Source of the DNA: Proales similis
Lineage: Eukaryota > Rotifera > Eurotatoria > Ploima > Proalidae
DNA: 64,000 nucleotides
Direction of reading: 5' to 3'
Assembly: GCA_019059635.1 (NCBI GenBank)
Contig: JAGVRJ010000012.1
Location: forward strand, 1,054,001 to 1,118,000
This document shows, piece after piece, positions 24,032 to 34,546 of the stretch (position 1 is the first letter of the stretch; each line of letters opens with the position of its first letter). The notes under the pieces were generated by a model. It was not told where the DNA came from and ran no database searches. It saw nothing but the letters and a program-made list of their open reading frames with translations. Both the position numbers and the translations under genes were made by a program.

Positions 24032-25679
24032 ATGAATGGATTCAAGGGCAAGCAGACGCTGAAGAACATTTCGAATCAGGTTCTGTCCGAGCAGAAAGAA
24101 ACCATTCGTCTCTACACCAGCGGCCATTTGAACGAAAGCCACTTGTGGAAGCCGCCAGAGCAAAAGTCACATCAGCAATGGCCGACTTCCATTCTGCCGC
24201 CGATTACGCCGCGTCAGCTGGCCGACGCCAAGAGTCCTCGCGTTCACAAATTGACCATTTCAGAGCAAGACGCTACCGCCGTTGTCAATTTGAACGAGTT
24301 GGCGCCAAAAAAAGAAGACAGCAGCAGCGGCAGTCTGAAACTACCTTCGATTGATTCGGCTCGAGAAATAGTTTTGAACGATCGAGATGTGGCGGCCAAT
24401 TTCTTGAACGGACCCTTCGGCGGTTTGGACAAGAAAGAAATTTTCAAGAAAATGAACGACATGGACGAGTACTTTGTGGGCAAAGGCGATCTCACGCGAA
24501 CCAATGTGCTCAAGTCGACCGAATCGTCCAATTATCTTGAGCGCAAGCTGCTGCAGGTCAGTGAGAACGTTCTCGTGCCGATTCATGCCAGAATCAGAGC
24601 ATCGACTCGATAGGAAATGGACGAAATCGACAAACTGGAGCAGAGCAGTGAGGAAGAGAAGAGTTTGATGAAAATCGATTTGTGCTCAATTGTGCTCGAC
24701 GAGATTGCGCTCGAGTCCAAACTCTACGCCGACATACTCAAAGCCATAAAGGTAAGCGGCGAATAGCGCAGTCCGATGTTGAAGCCTTTCATTGAACATT
24801 GAGCAGAGCGAGTACGACAATTACATGAACGAGTTGAGCGAGAGCGCAGTGACAAGTCAAGTCGACCAGGACGACGTTGAGCAGATAAAGTCAGAATACA
24901 CGAAAAGTCAGAGCCACTTGAGCGGATTAGAAGGCTGGATCAGCGAGCTCGAGCTCGAGCTTCAACTCAAACAGGAGATAAATGCAGATTTAGTGAAACA
25001 GATCGCGGTCGAGACTGAGCTCAAGCAGAAACGAATTAAGGAAGAAGCTGTGAGCCAAGGTGAGTGGCAGTTTGAGCGACCTGCTTTAGACTAGCCTCAA
25101 GCCATTCCATCCGCGCAGAGCAATCGGGTCAAATAATCGAGCAGCTGCGGAGTAAAGAAGCGTCGGCGATCGGCAAGATACCGGTTGCCAGGCGAATCGA
25201 AGCACTTCGCGCTCTAATTGAGGAAAAGATGCAGCGTCTGGAATCAGTCACTCAGCTCATTCATGAGCAGTACGTGCCCGCTGTGGTCGTCTCCAATCTC
25301 GTCCAGAGCATCAAAGACGCCGAGGTTGGTGCGATTGCTTCTATTGCGATCAGAGCTCACTCGTTTCTGATTCGCACGCAAAAAAAGGTCGACTTGCTCA
25401 AGTTGAAAGAGCAGAACAAGTTCATGGAGGTAGAGGAGAAAAAGGCCGAGCAGAGTTTGAAAGAGTTCTTGATCGAGAACGACCGAACCGAATTCGCTCA
25501 GCAAACAGCCGAGTAAGTTCGTCCGCAGCGATTTGTCCTCTCTCCTCTTCAATGCTTTGAATGCCAGACAAATCATCAACTGGATCCGGGCGCTTAACGA
25601 AGCCGATCTGGACACTGAGCCGACCGCTGACACAAATTTTCAACCTTCAGCCCTTGCGTTCAACGACTATTTTTCATGA
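24032..25679 (+). CDS. TSNAXIP1: Coiled-coil protein with TSNAXIP1-type N-terminal domain
   Basis: Protein of 473 residues from five exons: 24032-24556, 24614-24751, 24807-25059, 25119-25512, 25568-25679. Residues about 165-235 (YLERKLLQEMDEIDKLEQS, then LYADILKAIKSEYDNYM) fit the translin-associated factor X-interacting N-terminal domain: a short helix, an acidic turn and the closing IKSEYD motif. The remainder is long alpha-helical coiled coil rich in Glu, Lys and Gln. The vertebrate protein is largely testis-expressed and linked with cilia or sperm; if that holds here it would suggest flagellated sperm. The family call rests on the one domain, so a related TXIP1-domain coiled-coil protein is also possible. 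Confidence 0.6.
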
Positions 25680-25904
25680 ACATCGACGACAATCAGGCCA
25701 ACGTTGCCTTTTAACTCCGCCCTTCTTTTTATTCAATTCGTTCTTATTATTACTGACTGACTGACTCAATGAAAAAAAAAAGGCGATTCGATAAGTTCTT
25801 TTAGATTGGGAGCAAAACCGATGGCGATCGAACGCAAAGATAAGAGAGTAGAATGGGCGGGTTGCATTCATATGCGTCTAAGTTTTTTGGCCGGCATAAG
25901 CAAA

Positions 25905-26376
25905 ATGAAGCGTTTAATAGTCGTCCAATTCGTGTTGATTCTAATCACGAGCGTGGCCCACATTTTGCAAGCGAGCCCGCTCCAACCGAAAGAGCAAGCG
26001 ACAAAGGGCACCGGGTAAGCCTGAGTCTGAGTTGGCTTGCGGCGAGAGGTTTTAATTCGCATCGATTAGAGAATGGTGCTGTCAAATTGATCCTCCGGAG
26101 AAGCCGATATTTACCAGCACCGGTGAACTGTCCCATTACGAGCCTCAGCCGTGTCCCGAGCACTACAAAGTGTGCTGCAGAGGCTTCTTGAATCTGATGG
26201 GCCACTGCGTTCGTGAGTTGGCTAGGTCCCAATTTGAATTTACAATACCCTTTAAACGAGTTTGAAAAGCTCTAGTTGACGCTACTTCAATGCTGCCCGT
26301 CTGGCAAGCGCTAATGCAGCAACTGGGCATAACACTCGAGCAGGCGATCGCCCAGTCCGGTTTCTTGCTCGGCTAA
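25905..26376 (+). CDS. Small secreted cysteine-rich protein, unrecognised
   Basis: Three exons, 25905-26014, 26070-26212 and 26276-26376, give 117 residues. The first 30 or so form a clear signal peptide (MKRLIVVQFVLILITSVAHI). A compact Cys block follows: EWCCQIDPP, then PQPCPEHYKVCC and GHCV, six cysteines in total. The C-terminal part is helical and free of Cys. The spacing slightly recalls small growth-factor-binding or colipase-like folds, but no family is recognised. The frame is open upstream of this ATG, yet the signal peptide begins here. AATAAA lies at 26413, 37 nt after the stop. It lies about 0.5 kb upstream of the LPMO gene on the same strand. Confidence 0.72.
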
Positions 26377-26412
26377 TATCCGGCCTAGAGAATCTGTTCA
26401 TTGCTTCGACTG

Positions 26413-26418
26413 AATAAA
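26413..26418 (+). promoter_or_regulatory. Poly(A) signal AATAAA (secreted Cys-rich protein)
   Basis: Canonical hexamer shortly after the stop codon at 26376. Confidence 0.6.
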
Positions 26419-26784
26419 TTAGCAGCGAAAATTGACAGCTTCTGTTTGAGTTAAAGATGACCAAAGGACAGAGATAGAGAGAGAGAGAGATAGAAAAGAG
26501 AGAGAAAAGAGAGAGCGGGGGGAGACTATCTATCTAACGTGCGCGCTTGTCAATCACGACACTGACAAAAAGCAATTCAATTTTCAAAGTCAAGCTCATC
26601 TGGCTCTGAATAGACTCGCTTCGGATTAGGTGTCTCAATAATTGAAAACTCCAGAGCGGACTCTGGTTGAAAGCTGGAAAATAATTTGCAATGCCGACGA
26701 CTAATCGAGAATCGAAAAACAAGTCATGCACATTGACTCGGTTGCAAGAAAACAGGCTTGCCATTAGATGTCAAGTTCGCTCCC

Positions 26785-26792
26785 TATAAATA
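26785..26792 (+). promoter_or_regulatory. TATA box of the LPMO gene
   Basis: A perfect TATAAATA lies 88-95 nt upstream of the LPMO start codon. Expected initiation is near 26815, giving a 5' UTR of about 65 nt. A strong TATA box fits a regulated, tissue-specific secreted enzyme. Confidence 0.72.
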
Positions 26793-26879
26793 GGCCTCGT
26801 GCACTTCATACAGCTCAACAAACTAAAATCAAGCAGTTCAAAGCAGCGACCAACAAGACAATTGCAACAAGCGAACAAG

Positions 26880-28096
26880 ATGAATTCGAAGCTAATCGCT
26901 CTGGCACTTTTGTTCATGTTCGAACAAGTGGTCGAAATAAACTGCCACGGTCGGCTTATTGATCCGCCGGCCCGCTCGTCCGCCTGGCGAGTAGATCCGG
27001 CTCGATTTCCGGCTTACTATGACGACAATCAAATGTTTTGCGGCGGCTTCAGCACACAGTGGAACCAGAACGGTATTTAATGAACGTCAGAGCGACCGCT
27101 CACTCTCATCTCACTCACTCACTCGTTTAGGTGGAAGATGCGGCATTTGCGGTGAGAACTTCAGCGGACCGAAAATGTTCGAAAAAGGCGGCAGTCACTA
27201 TCGCGGTCTGGTCGTTCGTTCTTACGGCAGAAATCAGCCAATAACCGCCTCGGTCGAGGTTCGTCGTCTTTTAAGCCAGGCTCTGGGCGCAATTTAAATT
27301 TAATTGGCGAAATCAAGGTCACTGCCAACCACAAAGGCTACTTTGAGTTTCGTCTGTGTGACGTCGCACGATCAGGCGGCGAGGCAACACAACAGTGCTT
27401 AGATCAGACATTACTGCGCGATCGCTACGGTCGCACTCAGATCCCGGTCGCTCCGGGCTACACTGGACGAGTGACTGTTCAGCTCAGCGTTCCGGCCGGC
27501 TTCTCCTGCAGTCATTGCGTATTCCAATGGAAATATCACACAGGTAAGTAGCGATCTTGAGAATTAAAGCGAAGCAAGTTGGAGCTTTGAATTTGCAAGG
27601 CAACAGCTGGGGCACCGACATGGCAACCGGACGTGGCTGCATGGGCTGTGGAGCACAAGAAGAGTTTTACGGCTGCGCCGACGTGAGCATCGGAGTGTCG
27701 CAAAAGCGTGAGCAATACGACGAGCCAGAGCAGAGCGGCGGCAGTGACGTGCAGCTCGGCGATGTGCTCTCGCAGGACAGCGAAGACCAGGACACTATTG
27801 CCATCTCTAAAGCACTTCTCAAGCGTTTGTTGGCCGAGCTCAAGCGATTGAAAGAGTTCGAGCGTCAGACCCTGCTGTCCAACTCGCAGCCAACAGTGAG
27901 AACTTGGCAAGACTCAGGCCTGGACGAGGGAGTGGTTGTGAGCGAGGAGACAATTCCTTCGGCGTCAGAGCCGGTTCCTGAGCAGCCGTCTGCTGGCTAC
28001 GTTCGCCGCGACTACGTGGTCCAAGACCGAGGAGTGCAGGGCGTGAATCAGCCAACGCTGAGAGAGTCGCTTCGCAAATTCCTCCGACTCGATTAG
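26880..28096 (+). CDS. Secreted lytic polysaccharide monooxygenase, AA15 family
   Basis: Copper enzyme of 347 residues that, in known AA15 members, oxidatively cleaves chitin or cellulose. Exons: 26880-27072, 27131-27258, 27318-27543, 27600-28096. A 22-residue signal peptide ends at Cys22, so the mature protein begins with His23 (HGRLIDPPARSS), the residue that forms the histidine brace. His87 in GGSHYRGLV is a good candidate second copper ligand. Many Cys pairs (CGICGEN, CSHCVFQWKYH, GCMGCGAQEEFYGCADV) match the arthropod-type fold. After the catalytic domain, about residue 215, comes a 130-residue extension that is acidic and partly helical (SKALLKRLLAELKRLKEFE) and has no carbohydrate-binding module. 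The 3' UTR contains a tandem repeat and AATAAA at 28334. Confidence 0.92.
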
Positions 28097-28176
28097 AACG
28101 CCTGAACGCGGCTCTAACTTGAGCGACCATGTTGCTCTCAATTAGAAAATTATATTTTAGCGCCTAGCGTCTAGAT

Positions 28177-28222
28177 GACAAGCAATCAAAGAGACAAGCA
28201 ATCAAAGAGACAAGCAATCAAT
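28177..28222. repeat. 16-bp tandem repeat in LPMO 3' UTR
   Basis: Unit GACAAGCAATCAAAGA occurs twice in full and once nearly complete, directly after the LPMO coding region. Confidence 0.8.
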
Positions 28223-28333
28223 GAGCCACACAACAGCACCGCCACCGCCGACCAAGATCGGCAATTCTAGTATTAATTAGATTTTATTCACCGAAAAATC
28301 AACAATCGTGGAGCGTCAATGCTCGCCGATTAC

Positions 28334-28339
28334 AATAAA
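28334..28339 (+). promoter_or_regulatory. Poly(A) signal AATAAA (LPMO)
   Basis: Canonical hexamer about 240 nt after the LPMO stop. Confidence 0.6.
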
Positions 28340-28566
28340 AAATAGAATCCAAATCAAACATTTGAAGACATGCTTTTCTGTTTGTTTGGGTCTCATTCAT
28401 TCTTACGGTCGTTTGTGCGCCAATTACCAGGCGCGCGCGCAAGCATTCCGCTTTGCTGCTCGATTAAAATTGCAAATTAAATAAATTGATTGAATCAAAA
28501 GGGTAACTGAACAGGAGTTGAATTCAACAGATACATGCAGAGTTGGCGAGCAGGAGAGCAGTGGGC

Positions 28567-29534
28567 TCAATTAGAAGAGGCGCGCAGTTTTTCAAGCTCC
28601 TCTGCCAAAGCGTCCAACTTGGATTGGTAATAGAGGCGAATCTGACTGCTCCTGTCCAATTCGGCTTGGTGCTCTTGACGGCAGTCGGCAAGCTCTTGCA
28701 CTAGCGCTTCAAGTTCACTTCGTTTTACCAGCTTGAGCTCTTTTCTCTTCCTGAAATATAAGTGAGTGTGAGGACTAGAGTGCCAGTCGATGGGCGAACA
28801 TACCTCACGGGCGCCTTTTTCGAGTAGGCTTCGTCCAGTTTGGTCTGGAGAGAGTCACATTGACGTCTGGTCTCGGCTAGACGCCGCGTCAGCTCATTAA
28901 TTATTTTCTCTTTTTCCTTATTGGCGCGAATGTAGAACGCAGTGTTTCTAGCTTCCGGATTCACGATCGCGGGCCAGTAGTCCGGCTCGGGGAACAGATT
29001 TTGGTAGTTGCCCTTTTGGAGCCAGTGCTGCCAGAAAGCAAACAGGTCACATTTGGGATGAAATCGTTTGATCGACGATCGAGTGTTGCTTACCATCACC
29101 GGCTCGGCTAGTTGACGAAATGCCTTCCAGTCGCTTGTTTGGCACGTGTTTTCCATCGAGAATTTGTTTATGAAATGATACAACTCGAAGTAGAATCTGG
29201 CTCGTTTCTCCTGCCTCTCGAGCGAATCGACTTGGAAGCAAAACTTCTTGCCCGCATGGTTCTGTTGCAATTGATCGATGTTCGAAGCGCTGCTCGATCG
29301 CGGCAGGCCGCTCTCACATTCAACACATCTCCAGTCCTCAAGCGACGAGTGTCTGCTGTGTCTTTGCGCAATGCTCGTTTTGGCGTTCGAACTGCCAGTT
29401 GAATAGGGCTCGATTAACTCGCTTGAGCTCGGCGAGTCTGATTTCAAACAGAACGTCGCACTTTTCCACCCACTTTCAGCTTGCTCGTCGAATAGGCAAG
29501 TGTCAAAGTCTTGCCCGTTCGATGCACGAGTCAT
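28567..29534 (-). CDS. Unrecognised protein with C-terminal coiled coil
   Basis: Exons read 29534-29094, 29027-28804 and 28750-28567, giving 282 residues. The N-terminal third is Ser-rich and acidic, with a WRCVECESG piece. The middle is aromatic and helical (RFYFELYHFINKF, SDWKAFRQLAEPVM, then LFPEPDYWPAIVNPEARNTA). The C-terminal 110 residues are strongly charged coiled coil (KEKEKIINELTRRLAETRR and onward). The first intron, 66 nt at 29028-29093, is a multiple of three and free of stops, so a longer 304-residue isoform by intron retention is possible. No family is recognised. It is divergent from SF1, 0.8 kb away. Confidence 0.65.
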
Positions 29535-30334
29535 GATGATGCCGGCCTTGTCTGCTCCTCAAGCAATGTTTCTGTCGGCTCGTTGCAAGGTATACACGTT
29601 GATGGCTGCGAGCGATTATGACAACATCTACTTTACATAAAACAGGGCATAAGATGTGCGCTCGGCTCCTTGCTCGATTGCCTAAATTTTACACTCATTC
29701 ATGGAACATGATTGCATCCTTTCAGCTTTTTTCTATAAACAACGTTTTGAGCGTCAAGAGGCTCGCGCACTTTCGCTCAAGTGAGCGCAGAAATAAATAA
29801 AAGAAAAAATGGGAAAAATCGACGCGCTTGGCGAGTGTTGCAGATTTCAACCTTACAATTGGCTTTACTTCGGGCGAATCAGGTTCTAATCAACATGTTA
29901 GCCCTAGCGAGTGAAATAGAATTTTCATTCAGGAACTTACGAGCGCTCTATAACAATCGGAGAGATTGTAACATTTTCTGATTGGTCAAGTTGGATTTTC
30001 GAAACGCGCTACTCTTAAATTTGAACCAATTAAAGTGGAGCGAACGAATAAGACATTTTGCTATTCATACGCAGAATAAAAGACCGACAAACAAATCGGT
30101 GAAGAAGAAGAGTGCAGTTTATGAGACAAGTAGGCGTAAAAAGGTTCAACGCGACAGAGAACCTACAAGTCGTTTGTTCGGACAAATGTGGTGTCGGGCC
30201 GAGTCGATAATTATGATCATGGGCAATTCCAAGCGAATTTCATGGCGAGAGCGAGCCTGCACAAAACACGTTCACACCGGAGAGTTGCTAGTAGAACGCG
30301 CACACAAACACAGCTGGACATAGATCGAGTCAAA
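29535..30334. other. Divergent promoter region and SF1 5' leader
   Basis: No independent gene. The frame upstream of the SF1 ATG stays open from about 30188 and has an in-frame ATG at 30242. An N-terminally extended SF1 therefore cannot be excluded, but the extra residues look non-conserved (basic, Arg/Thr-rich). Confidence 0.45.
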
Positions 30335-32173
30335 ATGCCTCCAGTTTTGACAAAAGAAAAACTCATTGACACGGAGGAGAACAGTCGCAGCAGCAACACA
30401 AGTAAGTAATTTGGGACTGTCATATTGACGGCGGACGGATACAAAGCTCTTTGTGTCTTAAAGGCGACGGAGAACCGCGCCGAAAGAGAAAGAGGTCCAG
30501 ATGGGCAGACACGGGCGACAGAGCAGCCATCCCAGGCATGCCCACCACGATCCCTTCAGGCTTGACCAAACTGCAGGAGACGGCCTATATCAGTGAGTGG
30601 CCATTCTAAACGCCCATTAAACTCGACGCTATTTAACCGATTTGTGTTGAACAGCCCAGCTCAAGATCGAAGAGCTCACTCGCAAGATCAGAGTCGGCGA
30701 CTGGGGAATTAGCGAAAATCCGGACAACAGGTCGCCGTCGCCTGAGCCGATCTACGATTCGAACGGCAAGAGACTGAACACGCGCGAAGTGAGGGCGCGC
30801 ACCAAATTGGAGAACGAGCGCCACAACTTGGTGCTCGAAATGTTGAAGCTCAATCCGGAATATAAGCCGCCCATTGACTACAAGTAAGCTTGCTCTTCTC
30901 TCGTTAATCGGCCGCGCAATCTCGCCAGTTGAACGGGATCTGTGTACTCGTCCTGCTCGCCATTTTTTCTCTGCCCTCTCCGACTCTACTCGCGCTCTAA
31001 TGTTTGAACGCTCTGGTTTCAGGCTAATTGAAATTTTGTGTTCATTTAGGGCCTTCTATTCATGCATTATCCTCGCATTCTATCCATAAATAGCTCACTT
31101 GGTAATTTAAATTGACGCTCTTGACACGAACTAATCCAATTTAATTTTGCAACAGGGCGCCGTCGAACAAAGTTGTCGACAAAGTTTACATACCGCAGGA
31201 AGAGCATCCGGAAATTAATTTCGTTGGTCTTCTAATAGGTCCGCGAGGCAACACGCTCAAAACGCTGGAGAAGGACACCAACGCCAAGATCATAATCAGA
31301 GGCAAGGGCTCAGTAAAAGAGAACAAGATCGGCAGAAACTCGGGACAGCCGCTGCCCGGCGAGGACGAGCCACTTCACGCCTACATCACGGGCGCCACGC
31401 CCGAGGCGGTCAGCGAGGCCTGCGAGAGAATTAGAGAAATTGTCCGCCAGGGCATTGAAGTGCCCGAGACCATGAACGAACTGAGAAGGCAGCAGCTGAG
31501 GGAGCTCGCTCTCATCAACGGCACTCTCAGAGAGAATGACAGCTTGAACAAACTGAAAATGCTCTCGACTGCGTCGACCATCATCACAAATCAGATTGTC
31601 TGCGACCTGTGCGGCTCGGCCGGCCACATAACCAGCGATTGTAAGATGAAAAAAGAGCTGAGCGAAGGCGAAAGGCAACCGACTTGGGCAGAGCGAGAAA
31701 AGATGGACACCGAGTACTTGTCGCTGATGGCCGAGCTCGGACAAGGGCCAGCGCCCGATCTTGCCAACGGCCAGGGCAAGTGCATCATATCTCGAAACGG
31801 CGCCTCAGGACCCCTCTTGGCCGTCGAGGGTGGCGAAGAGGGCTCAGCGCCTGCATCGTCGACTCCTGCCCAGCCAGCCGCTCTTCCTTCGACTCGAGTC
31901 GAGCCTGCCAACAGCTATGCGGCCGATAGTTACTACCGTGAGTTCAGTCAAGCTTCTAGCCGAGCGCCCGCCTTCCTGATGGGTCATCAGACCCCTGCGG
32001 AGAGCACGGCCGACATGGCCAACGCCGCAATGCTTTACAGCCAGCAGATGAACTACTACGCTCAAATGGGAGCAATGCCGCCATACGGTGGTATGCCCAT
32101 GTGGCCAGGAATGCCACAAACTGGCTGGCCCCCTGTAAACGGAGCCCCGCCGCCGCCACCTCCGTCGAGCTAA
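30335..32173 (+). CDS. SF1: Splicing factor 1 / branchpoint-binding protein
   Basis: Recognises the intron branch-point sequence in early spliceosome assembly, together with U2AF. Exons: 30335-30401, 30464-30592, 30655-30883, 31156-32173; 480 residues. Domains in order: the U2AF-ligand motif KRKRSRWADT at about residue 30; the SPSP phosphorylation motif in NRSPSPEPIYDSNGKRLNTRE; the KH-QUA2 domain with GLLIGPRGNTLKTLEKD and RGKGSVKE; one zinc knuckle CDLCGSAGHITSDC (CX2CX4HX4C); then MDTEYLSLMAELG and a Pro/Met-rich tail ending PPPPPPSS. The third intron (272 nt) is long for this window. AATAAA is at 32312. Confidence 0.97.
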
Positions 32174-32311
32174 GTTGCTCTTCGCACCACGACGATCGCT
32201 CGCAAACTCTTTCCTCGCTGATTAAATCGCTTCAAGGGCATCTAGCTTGCCCACAGGATGTTTGTGGAAACCATTAATATTTAAAAAACACAAAAAAAAC
32301 TTAATTATTTG

Positions 32312-32317
32312 AATAAA
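32312..32317 (+). promoter_or_regulatory. Poly(A) signal AATAAA (SF1)
   Basis: Canonical hexamer 139 nt after the SF1 stop codon. Confidence 0.6.
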
Positions 32318-32386
32318 CTCTCGTGAGAAGCTGCGTTCTCTCAACAAGCAGCAGGACTTGGTGGGACGTTCGGTTGGAATTGCAAC

Positions 32387-32524
32387 ATGGCCACTGTGGG
32401 CACGTTTATGTGCACGGACTGTTTACGTAAGTGGGGAAATATTAACGATGATCGGTGGCAACTTGTTGAAATGTGCCATCAATCCGAAGAGTCAATCAGA
32501 ACCACCAAATCGCGTTTGAATTGA
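32387..32524 (+). other. Upstream ORF (45 codons) before cry-DASH
   Basis: An ATG-started frame of 45 residues beginning MATVGTFMCTDCL ends with TGA only three bases before the cry-DASH ATG and is in the same frame. It contains a GTAAGT donor-like site at about 32429. It may be a translated upstream ORF in the cry-DASH leader or simply chance. Confidence 0.3.
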
Positions 32525-32527
32525 ATC

Positions 32528-34066
32528 ATGAACAAACTGGCAATCGTATGGTTTCGCAATGATCTGCGTCTTCACGACAATCTTACATTGAACAGAGCCT
32601 GCGAGCTGATTAAAAAGCAGCAGCTCACTCATGTGCTTCCGTTCTACTGCTTTGAGCAGGCGACAATCGACGGAACATCTCGAGAAGCCAAGCTCGCCAA
32701 GTGCGGACCTTTTCGACGCAACTTTTTGATCGAGAGCGTGCTCGATCTCAAACAGAATCTGATCAACAAGCTAAACAGCAACTTGTACATTTGCTACGGA
32801 CAGCCTGTGGCAGAGCTTGTCAAGCTGGTCGACGAGCTCAAAAGCAAAGACGCAAATCTGTCTATTGAATGGGTGCTGGCGTCTAAAGAGCTGCCCTATG
32901 ACGAGGTCCAGCTAGAGGCCGATCTGCAAATTGAGCTGAAAAAGCGAAACGTGCAACTCGAGCTGGTCTGGGACAATACGATGATTCACCTGAATGACTT
33001 GCCCTACCAAAATATAAAAGAGCTTCCGGACGTGTTCTCTCGCTTTCGAAAACAAGCCGAACAAAGACAAGAGTCGGTTTATGAAGTGAGAACACCCGTG
33101 GATGTGCCCAAATCGCTGCCGACCGTCGCACTCATCGAGGACTGGGGCGAGCAGCGAGTGCCCAAGCTAGCCCAAATCAAAGAGTGCGCGACCTCGGCCA
33201 TTCAATCGATGAAAGGCGGCGAGACAGCGGCCAACGAACGCATGACAAGCTATTTCTTCCGCAGCAACGGCTTGTTCAACTACGGCACTACCCGCAACGG
33301 AATGATCGGCACCGAATACTCGTCCAAACTGTCCATGTGGCTGTCGAACGGCTGCATTAGCGCGCGCTACTTGTACTGGCGAGTGAAAGACTTTGAGAAA
33401 ATGAAGCGTGCAAACGAGTCGACCAAGAAATTCGTGTTCGAGCTGTTGTGGCGCGACTTTTTCAAATTCTACACCATGAAATACGGACGGAGGTTGTTTT
33501 CGCGCGAGGGCTGCTCGAACGAGAACAAGTACGCCTGGAAGAAAGACCTCGGCCTGTTTGAGCGCTGGTGCCGAGGCGAGACTGGCTATCCGTTGGTGGA
33601 CGCCAACATGAAAGAGATGAACGCGACCGGCTGGATGTCGAATCGAGGCCGACAGAACGTGGCCAGCTTCCTCACCAAGGACTACGAGGTCGACTGGAGA
33701 TGGGGCGCCGAGTATTTCGAGTCGATGCTGATCGACTACGATTGCGGAAGCAACTGGGGCAACTGGCAGTATGTTGCCGGCGTCGGAGCGGACCCGCGCG
33801 CCGACCGCTACTTCAATGTGGTCAAGCAGGCCTACGACTACGACGACAAGGGCGACTACGTTCGACAATGGATTCCTGCGCTGGCTCATGTGCCTGTAAG
33901 CCACGTCCATTGTCCGTTCAAAATGAACGCGGTCGAGCAGAGAAAGGCCAATTGCCACCTGGGCAAAGACTATCCGCTGCCTGTGATCAGAGCCAAACAC
34001 GACTTTAATCCAAACGGGCCGCGCAAACCGAACAAATTTCTTGAAAAGTCCAAACGTAACAACTAG
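32528..34066 (+). CDS. cry-DASH: Cryptochrome DASH (photolyase family)
   Basis: Single-exon gene for 512 residues. Cry-DASH proteins bind FAD and a folate antenna and repair cyclobutane dimers mainly in single-stranded DNA. The N-terminal Rossmann domain starts LAIVWFRNDLRLHDN. The FAD domain includes GLFNYGTTRNGMIG, FELLWRDFFKFY, ETGYPLVDANMKEMNATGWMSNRGRQNVASF and the DASH-specific run DWRWGAEYFESMLIDYD, GSNWGNWQY, GVGADPRADRYFN, WIPAL. The ATG at MNKLAIVWF is the natural start, as the Rossmann strand begins at once. The tail after NFNP-type DFNPNG is short and basic. Lack of introns sets it apart from most neighbours, but codon use looks like theirs. AATAAA is at 34101. Confidence 0.96.
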   Translation: MNKLAIVWFRNDLRLHDNLTLNRACELIKKQQLTHVLPFYCFEQATIDGTSREAKLAKCGPFRRNFLIESVLDLKQNLINKLNSNLYICYGQPVAELVKLVDELKSKDANLSIEWVLASKELPYDEVQLEADLQIELKKRNVQLELVWDNTMIHLNDLPYQNIKELPDVFSRFRKQAEQRQESVYEVRTPVDVPKSLPTVALIEDWGEQRVPKLAQIKECATSAIQSMKGGETAANERMTSYFFRSNGLFNYGTTRNGMIGTEYSSKLSMWLSNGCISARYLYWRVKDFEKMKRANESTKKFVFELLWRDFFKFYTMKYGRRLFSREGCSNENKYAWKKDLGLFERWCRGETGYPLVDANMKEMNATGWMSNRGRQNVASFLTKDYEVDWRWGAEYFESMLIDYDCGSNWGNWQYVAGVGADPRADRYFNVVKQAYDYDDKGDYVRQWIPALAHVPVSHVHCPFKMNAVEQRKANCHLGKDYPLPVIRAKHDFNPNGPRKPNKFLEKSKRNN

Positions 34067-34100
34067 TTATCGAATTTTTGAAGCGGCTTGTCAGCACACA

Positions 34101-34106
34101 AATAAA
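34101..34106 (+). promoter_or_regulatory. Poly(A) signal AATAAA (cry-DASH)
   Basis: Doubled AATAAATAAA 35 nt after the cry-DASH stop codon. Confidence 0.6.
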
Positions 34107-34534
34107 TAAACGATAACTGCTGCTGCTGCTGCTGCTCGTATAGCAATAATATATTTCGCTATTGAAATTGATGGCTTGAGGGCATAGCGGCTGGTTCAAC
34201 AATTCAAGATTATTTTATTCATCAAATTTGTTTATATTCGGCTCTGGCTTAAAGTAGACAACAAAACGGAAAACGATCAAGAGCGAACAAGAAACAGGGA
34301 CAGGATAGAGAGAAAGCGGCACAAATCTAAAGCCAACATAGAACAGGAAATAAATAAGCAAAGAGAACGAGAGGAAAAGTGAGTTGCTTGAGAGATTATT
34401 ATGATGCCTGAAGGCTGCTGGACATGATATGGATGGGTCGTCGAGCAGAAAACAGGAAACTAGAGAAAACGATAAAGAACGAAAGTGAAAAAACTTGAGA
34501 AAATCAAGTTTGTTTCTTTTCTTGGGGAGAGAAT

Positions 34535-34546
34535 GGGGGGGGGGGG
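34535..34546. repeat. Homopolymer run G12
   Basis: Twelve consecutive G residues in the MATH-BTB 3' UTR. Confidence 0.9.

Larger units (their letters stand above)
28097..28566. other. LPMO 3' UTR and convergent end of minus-strand gene
   Basis: No gene. It holds the 16-bp repeat at 28177-28222, plus-strand AATAAA at 28334-28339, and TTTATT at 28283-28288 that could serve the minus-strand gene. The two 3' ends may overlap. Confidence 0.5.

Noticed and set aside
28177-28222. CRISPR-like short repeats
   Set aside because: Direct tandem copies without spacers, inside a eukaryotic 3' UTR.
33167-34000. 277-residue antisense ORF opposite cry-DASH
   Set aside because: Shadow of the cry-DASH codon pattern; its translation has no family features.
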